From positions 23,166,501 through 23,230,500 of the forward strand of contig NC_090295.1 in NCBI RefSeq assembly GCF_037392515.1: a stretch of 64,000 nt of DNA. The letters are read 5' to 3'. The notes beneath the pieces were generated by a model. The model ran no database searches. It was not told the origin of the DNA and saw only the letters and a list, made by a program, of their open reading frames with translations. This DNA comes from Haliotis asinina. Taxonomy: Eukaryota > Mollusca > Gastropoda > Lepetellida > Haliotidae. The position numbers were made by a program, and so were the translations under genes. Below are positions 55,304-64,000 of this stretch, in pieces. The first letter of the stretch is position 1; every line of letters starts with the position of its first letter.

Positions 55304-57682
55304 TTAGACTCTTTCAGCTTGTAAAGAGGCCGGGGTGAAGGCGAACGGTATCAAGTCTCCCATCTGCACCTTTGTCCACGTCTTGTCAGGTTTGACCAGG
55401 TACAGATCCCAATTTAGTCCGAACTGTGAAATCAAAGGGTATCTGTTTAGATTGGCGTAAAAATCCGAACTCGAATAACAGTGATCATGAAGCTGAAAGT
55501 CCCAATGCCTCATCCATTTAAAAACATTGATTACAGAACAGACTCGTTTCCTGTTTACTGTGTTCCGTCAAACTGCGCAACTTAGTGCGATAACCAGTCG
55601 AGAATTTTGAGACTAATTCATTTAACTGGATACATAAACATTAATCAATATGATTTACAATGTCTAAGCACTTGTATATAGCAACACTACGCTCACTTAA
55701 ATCCTTGCAAACAATTCGTGCAGCGTGCTCTGCCGTAGAGCTAGCTGTGACAAAGCTGTGAAACCTGGCAATGGCGGAAATCTCAAAACAAGGCTCTGCC
55801 GCTAGAAAAGTTATCTCATTGGGTGTTACTGAACTTCACTGAATAAGCACAAAAAACACATAAGAGTGAGTCAGATCCATTGTGAATTATTTTACGACCT
55901 CATCAAACAGGCGCAGTTTGTGATTTCTTTGTTAAAGTATTGCCGTCTAAACATCGACATAAAATATAGAAATACGGTATTATTAAAGTTTAAAATTAAA
56001 CTTCATATGTAAATACCATTTTCTTATGAAACAAGGAATTGGAATTCAGTCTAACTAGAGTTATTTGTGGTGTCTATATTCACTCTCAAAGGAGAAAATT
56101 CGGATCGGCTGAAAAGTAGGTCATTGTCTGAATAGGTTATTAAGAGGTTCGTTACTTAACCGGTCCACTGATCAGTGTGCAGGCGATCGTCATTCTCAGT
56201 TCCATGGGGATTATACAAACTACACTGTGAGGCATCAGAAGCTTAACAGTAACAAATGTTATAGTTGGGATTATACTATCACTGTAAAGTAGAGATTCCT
56301 GTACTTTTGTCAGGTTGAGTTTTATCCAGCTTGAGATTTATCAGGGTTTCGAACCTGCGCTCTTAGAGTTGGCCATCTAATCGCCAGATCTAATCGCGAT
56401 CTATCCCACTCCGCCACCGTTTGACTGTCATATTACCATGCAGGATGAGATGAGCTAGTAAGATTCCCCACAAGGATAGAAATGTGTGAAACCCATTACC
56501 GGCGTCTGCAGTGGTAATGTTGCAAGAACGTTGCCAAAACCAGCAGCGTAAAATCATACCCACTCACTCAATCACTCAAACCCAAAGCGTTGGGAAGTCT
56601 CAGTATTTGAACTGCCAAACAAGGTCACCGTCCAGCTATTTAAAGCCACATATCAACGTAACCTGACACTTGCTACATTGTTGAAATTCAATCAAACTCA
56701 CCAAACTCGGATAATGGAAAGAAAATCTAAATTATAAAGTTTTACCTCAATGAAAAACTGTCGGCAGGCTCCGCAAGGTCCTTTGAATGAGTCCACTATG
56801 TCACTGAAATACACACACAAGAAACCCAGTCGGTGTTGTCAGGGGAGATAACTACCGCTCAGTTCACCTTCACCATGGCAACGTATGGTTGGACTAGCCC
56901 TAATCCCTTATCACGTCGTATCACCTGCTCTATATGCCATAACGAATAAGAACAAGTTGTCCCTACGAAAGTCAGGCATACTCGCCCTAACCTGACCCGC
57001 TCATCACTTGTGTAATGTTGGTGTAGAAAAATGTATCCAGGGATTTAAATATATCCTTCCACAAATATATCATGACCACTGGCACCCAAAAAAGACTTAT
57101 TCCCCTTGTCCCGGTCAACACCATTTGGAAAAGTATCGTACATATTCGGAGTGATTAAAATGTATCATTCCGACAACGTTACTGAGACCACATGAACCAA
57201 AACGAGGCTTATTGCCCTTCTCCCGATCAACACCACTCGGAAATTATCGTAAATATTCGCAGCATATGGCTCAAATTCAAACTGATGCAGTGGGTGTGTT
57301 GAATTGTGGTGCCAACAGTTCGACTTTCCGAAAGAACACTTGAAATTAGACTGACGCTTACTCTCTGAATATATATATAATTTTGATAGTAACAAATAAT
57401 GCCATTTAGGAGCCGCAGTGCGATGGAAGTTTCTGAGGAAATCTAGACTTGCTTCATATATATGAACTGAGATTTGGCACTGCACGGAGGGCTAAGCAAT
57501 AGGGACAATAATGTGACTCGGGTACTGTGAGGCAGACGAACTTCAAAAGTATGAAATACAAAGCCCTTACCAGGAAACAACCGCTGCCCTGAACTTTCGA
57601 TGACCTTTGGATAAGGCATTGGTCATAGCAACTCTTTCAGCGCATATGGTCAGGCTGTAGGAGGCATTTTCAATGTTGCATC
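55304..57682 (-). CDS. CDA: Cytidine deaminase, exons 2 to last (5' exon outside)
   Basis: The enzyme converts cytidine and deoxycytidine to uridine and deoxyuridine in pyrimidine salvage; it is a small zinc enzyme, normally a tetramer in the cytosol. The exons on the minus strand are 57571-57682, 56746-56803 and 55304-55423. All borders are AG/GT and the phases fit. Exon 57571-57682 encodes CNIENASYS and CAERVAM, the zinc Cys and catalytic Glu. The next encodes [19 protein letters not shown] with the other two zinc Cys (PCGAC). The last encodes [16 protein letters not shown] and [19 protein letters not shown] before TAA, matching the human C-terminus in layout. The first exon (about 50 residues with the N-terminal helix and YSKFPVGA-type motif in relatives) is not found up to 58335. 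A DIRS element fills the intron to the window edge. Confidence 0.92.
56338..56416 (-). repeat. tRNA-like SINE head
   Basis: The minus strand reads TGGCGGAGTGGGATAGATCG (A-box-like) and GCAGGTTCGAAACCCTGA (B-box-like), 79 bp. It lacks a convincing acceptor stem and lies within a CDA intron, so it is more likely a SINE promoter piece than a working tRNA. Confidence 0.45.
56453..56577 (+). mobile_element. SINE family B copy in a CDA intron
   Basis: GATTCCCCACAAGGATAG, TGTGTGAAACCCATTACCG, GCAGCGTAAAATCATACCCA and an ACTC tail. The head is truncated. Confidence 0.82.
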
Positions 57683-57750
57683 CTGCAACAGTGACGAAAC
57701 ATGTTCAATACAGTGGCACCTTGTGATTTATCATGCTGCCTGCAGCACTG

Positions 57751-57846
57751 GTTCGGTAGCCTAGTGGTTAAACCGTTCACTCGTCACGCCGAAGACCCGG
57801 GTTCGATGCTCCACGTGAATACCACGTGTGAAGCTTTTTTCTGGTT
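57751..57846 (+). mobile_element. SINE family B head, joined to an inverted family A copy
   Basis: GTTCGGTAGCCTAGTGGTTA (A box) and GGGTTCGATGCTCC (B box) are intact. The body stops after 'gaagcttttttctggt' and is followed at once by a reversed family A copy. Confidence 0.87.
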
Positions 57847-57850
57847 TTTG

Positions 57851-58050
57851 AACTCCGCACTTAACAATATTCCAGCTGCATGTCGACGGGCTGCAAATAA
57901 TGGAAATAAATGTCTGGACCAGACAACACAGTGATTGACATCATGGTCATCGACTGGGACGCGATGCGGTGTCAAGAAAGTCACGGAGCCTGACAAAATG
58001 ATTCACTAGGCCAACCATGGGTTGCTGAAGATCAGTTCTATCCCCTACCG
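57851..58050 (-). mobile_element. SINE family A copy, inverted after the family B head
   Basis: AACTCCGCACTTAACAATAT, GTCTGGACCAGACAACACAG, 'gacatcatggtcatcgac', CATGGGTTGCTGAAGATC and TATCCCCTACCG. It sits about 170 bp upstream of the CDA exon 57571-57682. Confidence 0.85.
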
Positions 58051-58335
58051 TTATAGCGTCCACACAACGTCTCCCTCACATGTCCTAATCCGTCAACACT
58101 GATTCCCTGGTCCAGTAAGAGGTCCGGCAACATGATTATAGTCTTTACATATTATAAACAACAGAATAACGGAGCAAAATATAATCACATAATGTACCTT
58201 CATACCGTCGCATGTCTGAGTAACAAACATAATTCGTCAAATTATAATCCTTTTCAACAGTTTGGATCTAAATATTGCGATATTCATTGTATATCAATGT
58301 TACCACATATATTTCCATGTTGCGTTGCCATGCTA
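58051..58335. other. CDA intron, nothing recognised
   Basis: AT-rich spacer to the DIRS-type element. I looked for the missing first CDA exon here and did not find it. Confidence 0.45.
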
Positions 58336-58676
58336 TATATAACATTTTTGATTAAATGTCATTTTTTATACTTACCTGGTAGAAAGCCAACAATGCCCAC
58401 GTGAGTGGCGCTTACTCAATTTCTCTCATAACACAGTCTACAAAAAGTAGAGATGCGAGGTCAACATACGGGCGGTAGGTCACCCAGGTCACGAGATGAC
58501 CTGGACACGTCATTCCCTTACCCAGCGAGGCAGACAACAAACCCTCAGGAGGGGAGGCTGGGCGGGAACTCCCGACTGTTGGCTTTCTACCAGGTAAGTA
58601 TAAAAAATGACATTTAATAAAAAATGTTATATTTTTTACATACTTATCAGGTAAGAAAGCCAACAATGCCCAGAAT
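58336..58676. repeat. Terminal/internal inverted repeats of the DIRS-type element
   Basis: A segment at about 58336-58400 (ATTAAATGTCATTTTTTATA, CTTACCTGGTAGAAAGCCAA) recurs inverted at 58571-58640. A third, partial, directly oriented version lies at 58626-58676 (CTTATCAGGTAAGAAAGCC). This arrangement fits an end repeat plus an internal complementary region, the hallmark of DIRS elements, which replicate through a circular intermediate. Confidence 0.78.
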
Positions 58677-59031
58677 GGCACAGAGGCGGAGGGCTGAGAG
58701 CGTGGACGCGAGACCTCGCCCGTGCGTCTCTACGTAAAGAGGAACCAAGAAACCCTGAGGAGAGCGATCCACCGGCATCCGCCTCCGCACTAGAGGGCGG
58801 GTAGGACACCAACCGCTGTCCGGACATCTCCGATAAGGAGGAGGGATCGGCCGACAACCCCGGAAGGGAAACCCAACACGAGAAAAGACAACTCAACACT
58901 GAAGGAGTGGAGAGAAGCAACAGAAAAGTTTATTTGAGGCAAAAAGGGTGTGTAGCTGAGGTCCCCAGCTTGGCACCATACGAGAGGCGGGGGAGTGTAG
59001 GCCGCCTAAAGAGGAGCAGCCCCGCGCCGAA

Positions 59032-62004
59032 TTAAAGGGTAAGGGCCCCCGGTCTTTGCTGGGCAAAGACCTGGGGTCCTAGCCTTGAAATGGCCGCCAG
59101 ATCCTCGTTGGAGAGGGTTCGTAAATAGTGGTTGGCGAACACCAAGCCCGACTTCCAGAAGCAGCCCGCCATGATGTCCGCCACCGCAATGTTGCGGTGA
59201 TAAGCCATGGTGGCCGAGACGGCCCTGATCTCGTGTGGGTTGGTTCGAGTCGGAAGAGGTCTGTCCTGGCCTTTGTAGGCCGACCGAAGGTATACCCCAA
59301 GAGCTCTCCGATCAATCTCCCTTTTGCTCCTCTGGGAGTGAGGGAGGAAGAGCCTCCGCCGCCCCCGCCTAAGGGAGCGGGTACGGTCGGTATACACTCG
59401 GAGAGCCCTGACAGGGCAGTGAGAGAGTGCTCCCTCCTCCGTCGGGTCTACCAACGGCCCTAAGGAAGGGATGTGGAAGGTATGTCCCAGTTCGTCTGCC
59501 TGTTGGTTCTTGCAAACGAAGTCGGGGGCGAGGCCCAAGGACGCAGATCCTCCATCCGTGGCCTCAAATCTCAGGAGATCCGCCTGAAGAGCGTGAAGCT
59601 CCGATATTCGGGCCGCCGAGGCCATGGCCACTAGAAAGGTGGTCTTCACCGTGACGCGGAGGAGGGGAACCTCTTCCAGAGGCTCATAAAAATCTGACTT
59701 GAGGTGGTCAAGGACCACTGCCAGATCCCACTCAGGAGCCCTCGGCTTGCGCCGACCCTCCGCCTGTCGGAAAGACTTGATGAGCTCCCTCAGTACAGAA
59801 ATGTCCAGTCCCGGCGACCTCTTCCTTATAACGGACATGATGGCCGCCAGATTGGTGTTAATGGAGGAGGCCTTGAGCCCTCGAACGTTGCGCAAAAGAA
59901 CCAGATAATCAGCTATCTGGGGAAGAGTGGCAGAACCGGCCTCCACGCCGTTGTCTTCACAGAAGGAGGAAAAGGAACCCCACTGGAAGTCGTAGAGCTT
60001 CTGCATGGTTTTCCTCTGTGAGGAAGCCAAGGCCGAGGCTACTCGCTTGGAGTATCCACTGTTCCTGAGTCCCCTTTGAATACAAGCCAAACGTGCAGAT
60101 CGAATACCTGAGGGTTTTCGTGAACACGGCCGCTTGGCTTGCTTATGAGAAGGTCCCTCCGGTGAGGGATCTGAACGGGATCCTGCAGACAGAGTTTGCG
60201 AAGGGGAACGAACCAGGGCCGGGCAGGCCACATGGGAGCCACCAGAAGCAGTCTGATGGACTTGGTGGTCTGAAGCTTGGTCACTACCTGTGCTAGAACC
60301 GCTGGGGGAGGGAAGGCATAAGCGTCCATCCCTTCCCACTCTAACGACAGTGCATCGACGGCCCAGGCCGCTGGGTCCGGCACGGGGGATACATAGATCG
60401 GGAGCTGGCAGTTCAGCCTGGTGGCAAACAGATCCAACATGGGCCTGCCGAACTGGAGACAGAGGGACTGAAACGTCCGCGGGTTCAGTTGCCACTCTGT
60501 CGAAGGAGGCGCGTCCGGCCGGGAGAGAACATCTGCCAGGACGTTCTTGGCTCCTGGAATGTGAACTGCACGGATGCTCAGGCAGAGCCTGTCTACCAGT
60601 TCGAACAGGCGGAGGGTCAGGTCTAGGAGAGGAGTGGCTCTGGTGGAGCCTTGACGGTTGATCGTCCAGGCTGCGACTGAGCTGTCCGTGTGGACCAGTA
60701 AGGTCTGGTGCCTGAGGGGAACGGACCAATGGAGGATGGCAAGTCGTACGGCGTCCAACTCCAGCACATTGATGTGCCGGTCCTGCTGGGCTGCCGACCA
60801 GGTACCTGCCGTCTGGTCCGACCCCAAGTGAGCGCCCCATCTTTGGGTGGAGGCGTCCACGAAAAGGTGACTGGTCGGGAGAGGTGTCCTTAGGGGAACT
60901 CCTTTGAGGACGTTGTCGTCCACTTGCCACCAGGTGAGGAAGTGTCTGAGGTGAGGTGGGAGACTTATTGGGTGAAGACAGTGGGTCTCCCTGACGTGCT
61001 CGTTGAGGAACACCTGAAGAGGTGGGAGCATCAGCCTCCCCCTTATGGTTAGGTCCTGGGCTGACGTCAGGAGGCCCAATATCCACTGCCACTGCCTGAG
61101 GGACAGGGGCTCTGATAGTGCCCGAGTCATCAGGGGCGCTAGCCTGGTCATCCGCTCCTTGGGTACAAAAGCCTTGAAGGCTACTGTATCCAGTATGGCA
61201 CCTAGGTATTGGAGAGAGGTGGTTGGTACCAGGTCCGACTTCTCCAGGTTCACTAGCCACCCTAGGCGTCGAAGGAGGTGGATGACGAGGTCCCGTTGCG
61301 CCTCGAGAATGGAGGGCGAAGGGTTGTGAGCGAACCCATCGTCCAGGTACATAAGGAATTGGACCTGGAGTTCGTGGAGGAACTGGACGATGGGTTGGGT
61401 CACACGAGTGAACAGCCATGGGGCAGAGGAAATCCTGAACGGGAGGACATTCCACTGAAAGTGCCTGCCCCCCAGGACGAAACGGAGGTACCTGCAATCC
61501 GCCAAGTGAATGGGGATGTGCAGGTACGCATCCTGGAGGTCGAGGGACACCATGTAGTCCGAGGGCTCCAGTAACCGCATGACTGATGGAACAGTCAAGA
61601 GTCGAAAATATGGCGGCTGTTCGAGGTAGGAGGAGTTGAACTCCTTCAAGTCGTGAATCAGCCGCCATTTCCTCGAGTTGCGTTTGGGCCTGACAAAAAC
61701 GGGGGAATAGAACCCGGGAGTCAGATCCTGGAGGGGGATTTCCTGAACTGCCCCCTTGGAGACTAGAGACTCCACCTGCTCTAAGGTGAGTTGGAACCTG
61801 ACCGAGTCCATCGGACGTTCCACCGGAGAGCAGGTTAGAGGGGGCGGAGAGGAGATCGGGATGCGGAAGCCACGCTCCAGGATCCGACACACAAATGGGT
61901 CTAGTCCTAGCTGACGCCAGTTTGGGACAAAGAGGCTCAAGCGGCCGCCAACGGGTCTGTCGAATGGAGGAATGATAGGTGGCGGAAGGATTGGCGGGCA
62001 CCAA
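59032..62004 (-). CDS. DIRS-type tyrosine recombinase frame
   Basis: Part of the DIRS-type fossil. The recombinase occupies the last 390 or so residues (about 60240-59032), with a core-binding part and a catalytic part in which the Arg (AARISELHAL), the HxxR-type box (PHEIRAVSA) and the terminal Tyr segment (FANHYLRTLS) are visible. The upstream 600 residues of this open frame lie across the reverse transcriptase gene in another frame, are rich in Pro and Ser, and are probably not translated. Overlap of the recombinase and polymerase frames is normal in this family. Role: inserts the circular DNA copy into the genome. Confidence 0.85.
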   Translation of the reverse strand: MVPANPSATYHSSIRQTRWRPLEPLCPKLASARTRPICVSDPGAWLPHPDLLSAPSNLLSGGTSDGLGQVPTHLRAGGVSSLQGGSSGNPPPGSDSRVLFPRFCQAQTQLEEMAADSRLEGVQLLLPRTAAIFSTLDCSISHAVTGALGLHGVPRPPGCVPAHPHSLGGLQVPPFRPGGQALSVECPPVQDFLCPMAVHSCDPTHRPVPPRTPGPIPYVPGRWVRSQPFALHSRGATGPRHPPPSTPRVASEPGEVGPGTNHLSPIPRCHTGYSSLQGFCTQGADDQASAPDDSGTIRAPVPQAVAVDIGPPDVSPGPNHKGEADAPTSSGVPQRARQGDPLSSPNKSPTSPQTLPHLVASGRQRPQRSSPKDTSPDQSPFRGRLHPKMGRSLGVGPDGRYLVGSPAGPAHQCAGVGRRTTCHPPLVRSPQAPDLTGPHGQLSRSLDDQPSRLHQSHSSPRPDPPPVRTGRQALPEHPCSSHSRSQERPGRCSLPAGRASFDRVATEPADVSVPLSPVRQAHVGSVCHQAELPAPDLCIPRAGPSGLGRRCTVVRVGRDGRLCLPSPSGSSTGSDQASDHQVHQTASGGSHVACPALVRSPSQTLSAGSRSDPSPEGPSHKQAKRPCSRKPSGIRSARLACIQRGLRNSGYSKRVASALASSQRKTMQKLYDFQWGSFSSFCEDNGVEAGSATLPQIADYLVLLRNVRGLKASSINTNLAAIMSVIRKRSPGLDISVLRELIKSFRQAEGRRKPRAPEWDLAVVLDHLKSDFYEPLEEVPLLRVTVKTTFLVAMASAARISELHALQADLLRFEATDGGSASLGLAPDFVCKNQQADELGHTFHIPSLGPLVDPTEEGALSHCPVRALRVYTDRTRSLRRGRRRLFLPHSQRSKREIDRRALGVYLRSAYKGQDRPLPTRTNPHEIRAVSATMAYHRNIAVADIMAGCFWKSGLVFANHYLRTLSNEDLAAISRLGPQVFAQQRPGALTL

Positions 62005-62240
62005 GAGTCACTTCTTCTTGGACGTCCACTTGCCCTTGTTCCGCTTCCGCGGAGTGCCCTTGCTGGGGGTTTGGAATCCCTGGTTAGCCTGGCTGGGCTG
62101 GTTGGACTGGTTCGTGGGTCCTCGGCCACGACCTCCGAACCGAAGGTCCACCTTCCCTGTCCGCTTCCTAGGAGTGGATTGGTCTGCTGGAGGACCTCCC
62201 TGACGCTTGCGGGGGGTGGAGCCTGCTGAGGGTCCGCCAC
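60039..62240 (-). CDS. DIRS-type reverse transcriptase and RNase H
   Basis: Part of the DIRS-type fossil. About 733 residues: a polymerase domain (SLDLQDAYLHIPIH palm motif, then FLMYLDDGF, the active-site YLDD), connection region, and an RNase H domain (HLFVDASTQRWGAHLG, LELDAVRLAI, LLVHTDSSVAAW, then HIPGAKNVLADVLSR). A C-terminal part follows (LDLFATRLNCQLPIYVS), as in other DIRS-like proteins. Role in the family: copies the element RNA into DNA. Confidence 0.9.
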   Translation of the reverse strand: MADPQQAPPPASVREVLQQTNPLLGSGQGRWTFGSEVVAEDPRTSPTSPARLTRDSKPPARALRGSGTRASGRPRRSDSWCPPILPPPIIPPFDRPVGGRLSLFVPNWRQLGLDPFVCRILERGFRIPISSPPPLTCSPVERPMDSVRFQLTLEQVESLVSKGAVQEIPLQDLTPGFYSPVFVRPKRNSRKWRLIHDLKEFNSSYLEQPPYFRLLTVPSVMRLLEPSDYMVSLDLQDAYLHIPIHLADCRYLRFVLGGRHFQWNVLPFRISSAPWLFTRVTQPIVQFLHELQVQFLMYLDDGFAHNPSPSILEAQRDLVIHLLRRLGWLVNLEKSDLVPTTSLQYLGAILDTVAFKAFVPKERMTRLAPLMTRALSEPLSLRQWQWILGLLTSAQDLTIRGRLMLPPLQVFLNEHVRETHCLHPISLPPHLRHFLTWWQVDDNVLKGVPLRTPLPTSHLFVDASTQRWGAHLGSDQTAGTWSAAQQDRHINVLELDAVRLAILHWSVPLRHQTLLVHTDSSVAAWTINRQGSTRATPLLDLTLRLFELVDRLCLSIRAVHIPGAKNVLADVLSRPDAPPSTEWQLNPRTFQSLCLQFGRPMLDLFATRLNCQLPIYVSPVPDPAAWAVDALSLEWEGMDAYAFPPPAVLAQVVTKLQTTKSIRLLLVAPMWPARPWFVPLRKLCLQDPVQIPHRRDLLISKPSGRVHENPQVFDLHVWLVFKGDSGTVDTPSE

Positions 62241-62658
62241 CCGTCATGATCCGATTGGTTAGGTCCTGCTGCTGGATCTCATGGCGAGTGCGGAGAGCTT
62301 CTGGGATTTCCCCCGCGAACAAGGTGTCTGCCGACACTGAGGCGTGACGGAGGGAGTCCCTAATCTCCGCAGGGAGATTAGTGCGCCCCAGGAAGCCTTC
62401 CCGTCTGAGGTTGGTAATGGCAGCTGAAATCCTAGCAGCCGACAGGGTGACTTGTGCCACTCCGCCAGCTACCGCTCCAAATGCCCTATACAGAGGTTCC
62501 TCACCCTGTTCCATCCCTGCCTCCTTGGCGAAAGTGGCCATAGCTTGGCAGGCGTGAGCAACATAGTTGCTCAGCCCCACAATGGATCTGGCCTCCTTGT
62601 CCAAAATGGATAAGGTGATTGTCCGACACCTTGTGGGGTACCCCAGCAGAAGCAACAC
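62008..62658 (-). CDS. DIRS-type gag-like region, downstream part
   Basis: Part of the DIRS-type fossil. It contains a helical stretch (YVAHACQAMATFAKEAGMEQ and AAITNLRREGFLGRTNL) and a Lys/Arg-rich end (PRKRNKGKWTSKKK) of the kind that binds nucleic acid. It overlaps the neighbouring gag-like and polymerase frames. The assignment rests on position and composition. Confidence 0.6.
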   Translation of the reverse strand: MLLLLGYPTRCRTITLSILDKEARSIVGLSNYVAHACQAMATFAKEAGMEQGEEPLYRAFGAVAGGVAQVTLSAARISAAITNLRREGFLGRTNLPAEIRDSLRHASVSADTLFAGEIPEALRTRHEIQQQDLTNRIMTGGGPSAGSTPRKRQGGPPADQSTPRKRTGKVDLRFGGRGRGPTNQSNQPSQANQGFQTPSKGTPRKRNKGKWTSKKK

Positions 62659-62791
62659 GAGAGATATCGGGATCCAAGGAGGGAGGATCTAAAGGAATGG
62701 GCGAGTTCGCCACTGGAAGCCTGATCCTGTTTGTCTGAGAGGAGGAGCTGAGGGGTAAGGCGACCTGGTCCGGCGGTGGCAACAGCCTCCT

Positions 62792-63901
62792 TCAGTTCCT
62801 TAGCGGCTGCTTCAATGAAGCGGTGCGGAGGGAGGACTTTCCGAGGGGAGAGAACACAGTCTTCAGGGCAGAAAGACTCGCCTCTCGCCCTAGAAGCGGC
62901 AGAAGGTTGATCGTCCACCTCCGCCAACACCACACCGGTGTATTCCGCAATTGTCTCCAGTCTAGACGCAGAGTCAGAGACTGGAGGGTTAGGCTCTGGA
63001 AGGACAGGGTCGCTGTCATCCCCCACCTCCTCCGGGAGGATAGGAATAAGTGGAGGGTCTCTTGTGTTAATGAACTCCTAGAGGGGGAGGACCTGGGAGA
63101 AGGAGAGCGCCTCGGGGAGTGAACAGGCGTCCGCCTCCGGAGGCGGAGCGGAGAGGAGGGTTCCGCGGAACGTGCCGATGTGGGCGGACCAAGGCATTGA
63201 TCAAGGATGGACTCCACTAACCCTTTAACGGAAAGGAGAAGCCTCTCTGAGCGAACCTGCTCCCTGTCACGAGACTTCTTCGCCTTTTTCTCCTTCCTTC
63301 TCTTCTTCTCCTTCCTCCCCTCCGGTGATACGGCTACGTCCTCCCTCAGGAGGGGCCGAGAGGGAGAGACGGAACGGGAGCGAGTAGCGCTCCCCTCTGG
63401 CATAGTCCTGATGGGGTCCGACTCCATTCCTGACTGAGAATCGAACTCCTCCGTCTCCTCGTGAATAACTAACTCCTCTGATGCGGAGGGAGAAGGAGGG
63501 CGGATGGGAGAGCGAGGCACCAATCGTCTAGATGATGCCGAAGACACTGGTGAACCTGCGGAAGGCGCTGCCTTCTTCCGATGAGACTCCCTCTCGCTCT
63601 TCCTAAGTACTGCCAGGTACTGACGAAAGTCCCGCTCAGAGAGGACCTCACACTCTGCACAAGTGTTATCCGCAGCGCAGGGACTCTTGCAAAGCCTACA
63701 CAATGTGTGAGGATCCCACTTAGCCGACTTCCTAGTGCCGCACTGAGTGCAGAAGGAGGCGAATACCATGGTGGAACGCACGACAGGGTACGCTGCCGAG
63801 GGGTGACGGCAGAGTAAACTCCTATCCGAGGAGGATAGGCACGTCACAAGCGAATGGTCCGACCAGGCGGAAGGTTCGCCTGTCCTCCGCCTCTCCGTCA
63901 A
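62792..63901 (-). CDS. DIRS-type gag-like region, upstream part
   Basis: Part of the DIRS-type fossil. Near its start is a paired-Cys cluster (SFCTQCGTRKSAKWDPHTLC, CKSPC, CAEC) like a zinc-binding fold. Ser/Arg-rich low-complexity sequence and a Lys-rich block (EKKRRKEKKAKKSRDRE) follow. The likely initiating Met is the one before VFASFCTQC, downstream of the frame's first start. The identification is by position and pattern. Confidence 0.6.
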   Translation of the reverse strand: MTERRRTGEPSAWSDHSLVTCLSSSDRSLLCRHPSAAYPVVRSTMVFASFCTQCGTRKSAKWDPHTLCRLCKSPCAADNTCAECEVLSERDFRQYLAVLRKSERESHRKKAAPSAGSPVSSASSRRLVPRSPIRPPSPSASEELVIHEETEEFDSQSGMESDPIRTMPEGSATRSRSVSPSRPLLREDVAVSPEGRKEKKRRKEKKAKKSRDREQVRSERLLLSVKGLVESILDQCLGPPTSARSAEPSSPLRLRRRTPVHSPRRSPSPRSSPSRSSLTQETLHLFLSSRRRWGMTATLSFQSLTLQSLTLRLDWRQLRNTPVWCWRRWTINLLPLLGREASLSALKTVFSPLGKSSLRTASLKQPLRN

Positions 63902-64000
63902 GGCGAAAGGTCCGCCAATGCTCCTCTACACCACACAAGGGTTGAGGGGAACGACAGAAGAATCTCCTAGTGAAGGGTCCGCATAGGCGGAGGGTCCACC

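Larger units (their letters stand above)
58336..64000 (-). mobile_element. DIRS-type tyrosine-recombinase retroelement, partial in window
   Basis: This is a fossil of the DIRS order (retroelements that integrate with a tyrosine recombinase rather than an integrase). Parts visible in 5' to 3' order on the minus strand: a gag-like region (about 63900-62000), reverse transcriptase with RNase H (62240-60039), tyrosine recombinase (about 60240-59032) and a 3' block of inverted repeats (58336-58676). The 5' end is outside the window. The coding part is strikingly GC-rich against AT-rich surroundings. The enzymatic frames are open over their whole domains, so the part seen looks nearly whole, with at most a few breaks, and young. 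It lies in the first intron of CDA, same strand. Confidence 0.9.

Noticed and set aside
4513-57846. tRNA genes suggested by A and B boxes in the family B repeats
   Set aside because: They recur with SINE bodies and tails and lack acceptor-stem pairing; they are SINE heads.
60240-62004. Pro/Ser-rich upstream 600 residues of the recombinase frame as a separate protein
   Set aside because: They lie across the reverse transcriptase in another frame and have the composition of a GC-rich shadow.

Overview
The window is animal nuclear DNA, most probably from a vetigastropod mollusc such as an abalone (Haliotis). Host genes are split by introns, the unique DNA is AT-rich, and two SINE families recur about 30 times. 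I associate family A (an element ending in a TGCGGCGTAAAAC-type tail followed by ACTC repeats) with abalone genomes from memory, not from a search.

Four host genes can be supported. (1) The last exon of a GT92 (DUF23) glycosyltransferase, 2920-3826, plus strand. (2) The main coding exon of an alpha-1,3-fucosyltransferase (GT10), 12158-13423, minus strand. (3) A complete five-exon RANGRF/Mog1 gene, 31029-39047, plus strand, reconstructed from splice sites whose phases all agree (189 residues). (4) Exons of cytidine deaminase (CDA), 55304-57682, minus strand; the first exon lies beyond a large retroelement and probably beyond the window. The last two are invisible to simple long-ORF reading because their exons are only 58 to 153 bp.

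The rest is repeats, region by region. 0-8 kb: a mariner element with both ends, the GT92 exon, SINEs, and 106-, 170- and 44-bp tandem arrays. 8-16.5 kb: a duplicated fucosyltransferase 3' flank, the fucosyltransferase, and a LINE with a long open reverse transcriptase frame in its intron. 16.5-31 kb: decayed LINEs, SINEs, a three-copy inverted repeat, a 65-bp minisatellite, and a six-unit 170-bp satellite with dimeric order. 31-39 kb: RANGRF, with a LINE fragment and a dead IS630/Tc1/mariner-group transposase (spacing near DD82E) in intron 2. 42-48.4 kb: a foldback element beside a 4.8-kb segment bounded by long inverted arms and carrying a decayed LINE and a Tc1 fragment. 48.4-51 kb: a 53-bp array and a short MULE derivative. 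52-58 kb: SINEs and CDA. 58.3-64 kb: a GC-rich DIRS-type tyrosine-recombinase retroelement in the first intron of CDA, running off the right edge.

The host genes are unrelated in function: two Golgi glycosyltransferases, a Ran regulator and a pyrimidine salvage enzyme. I see no operon-like or cluster logic. The strongest candidates for something undescribed are the 4.8-kb inverted-arm segment, the small MULE with subterminal repeats, and the CACGTG minisatellite tied to the duplicated fucosyltransferase 3' flank.
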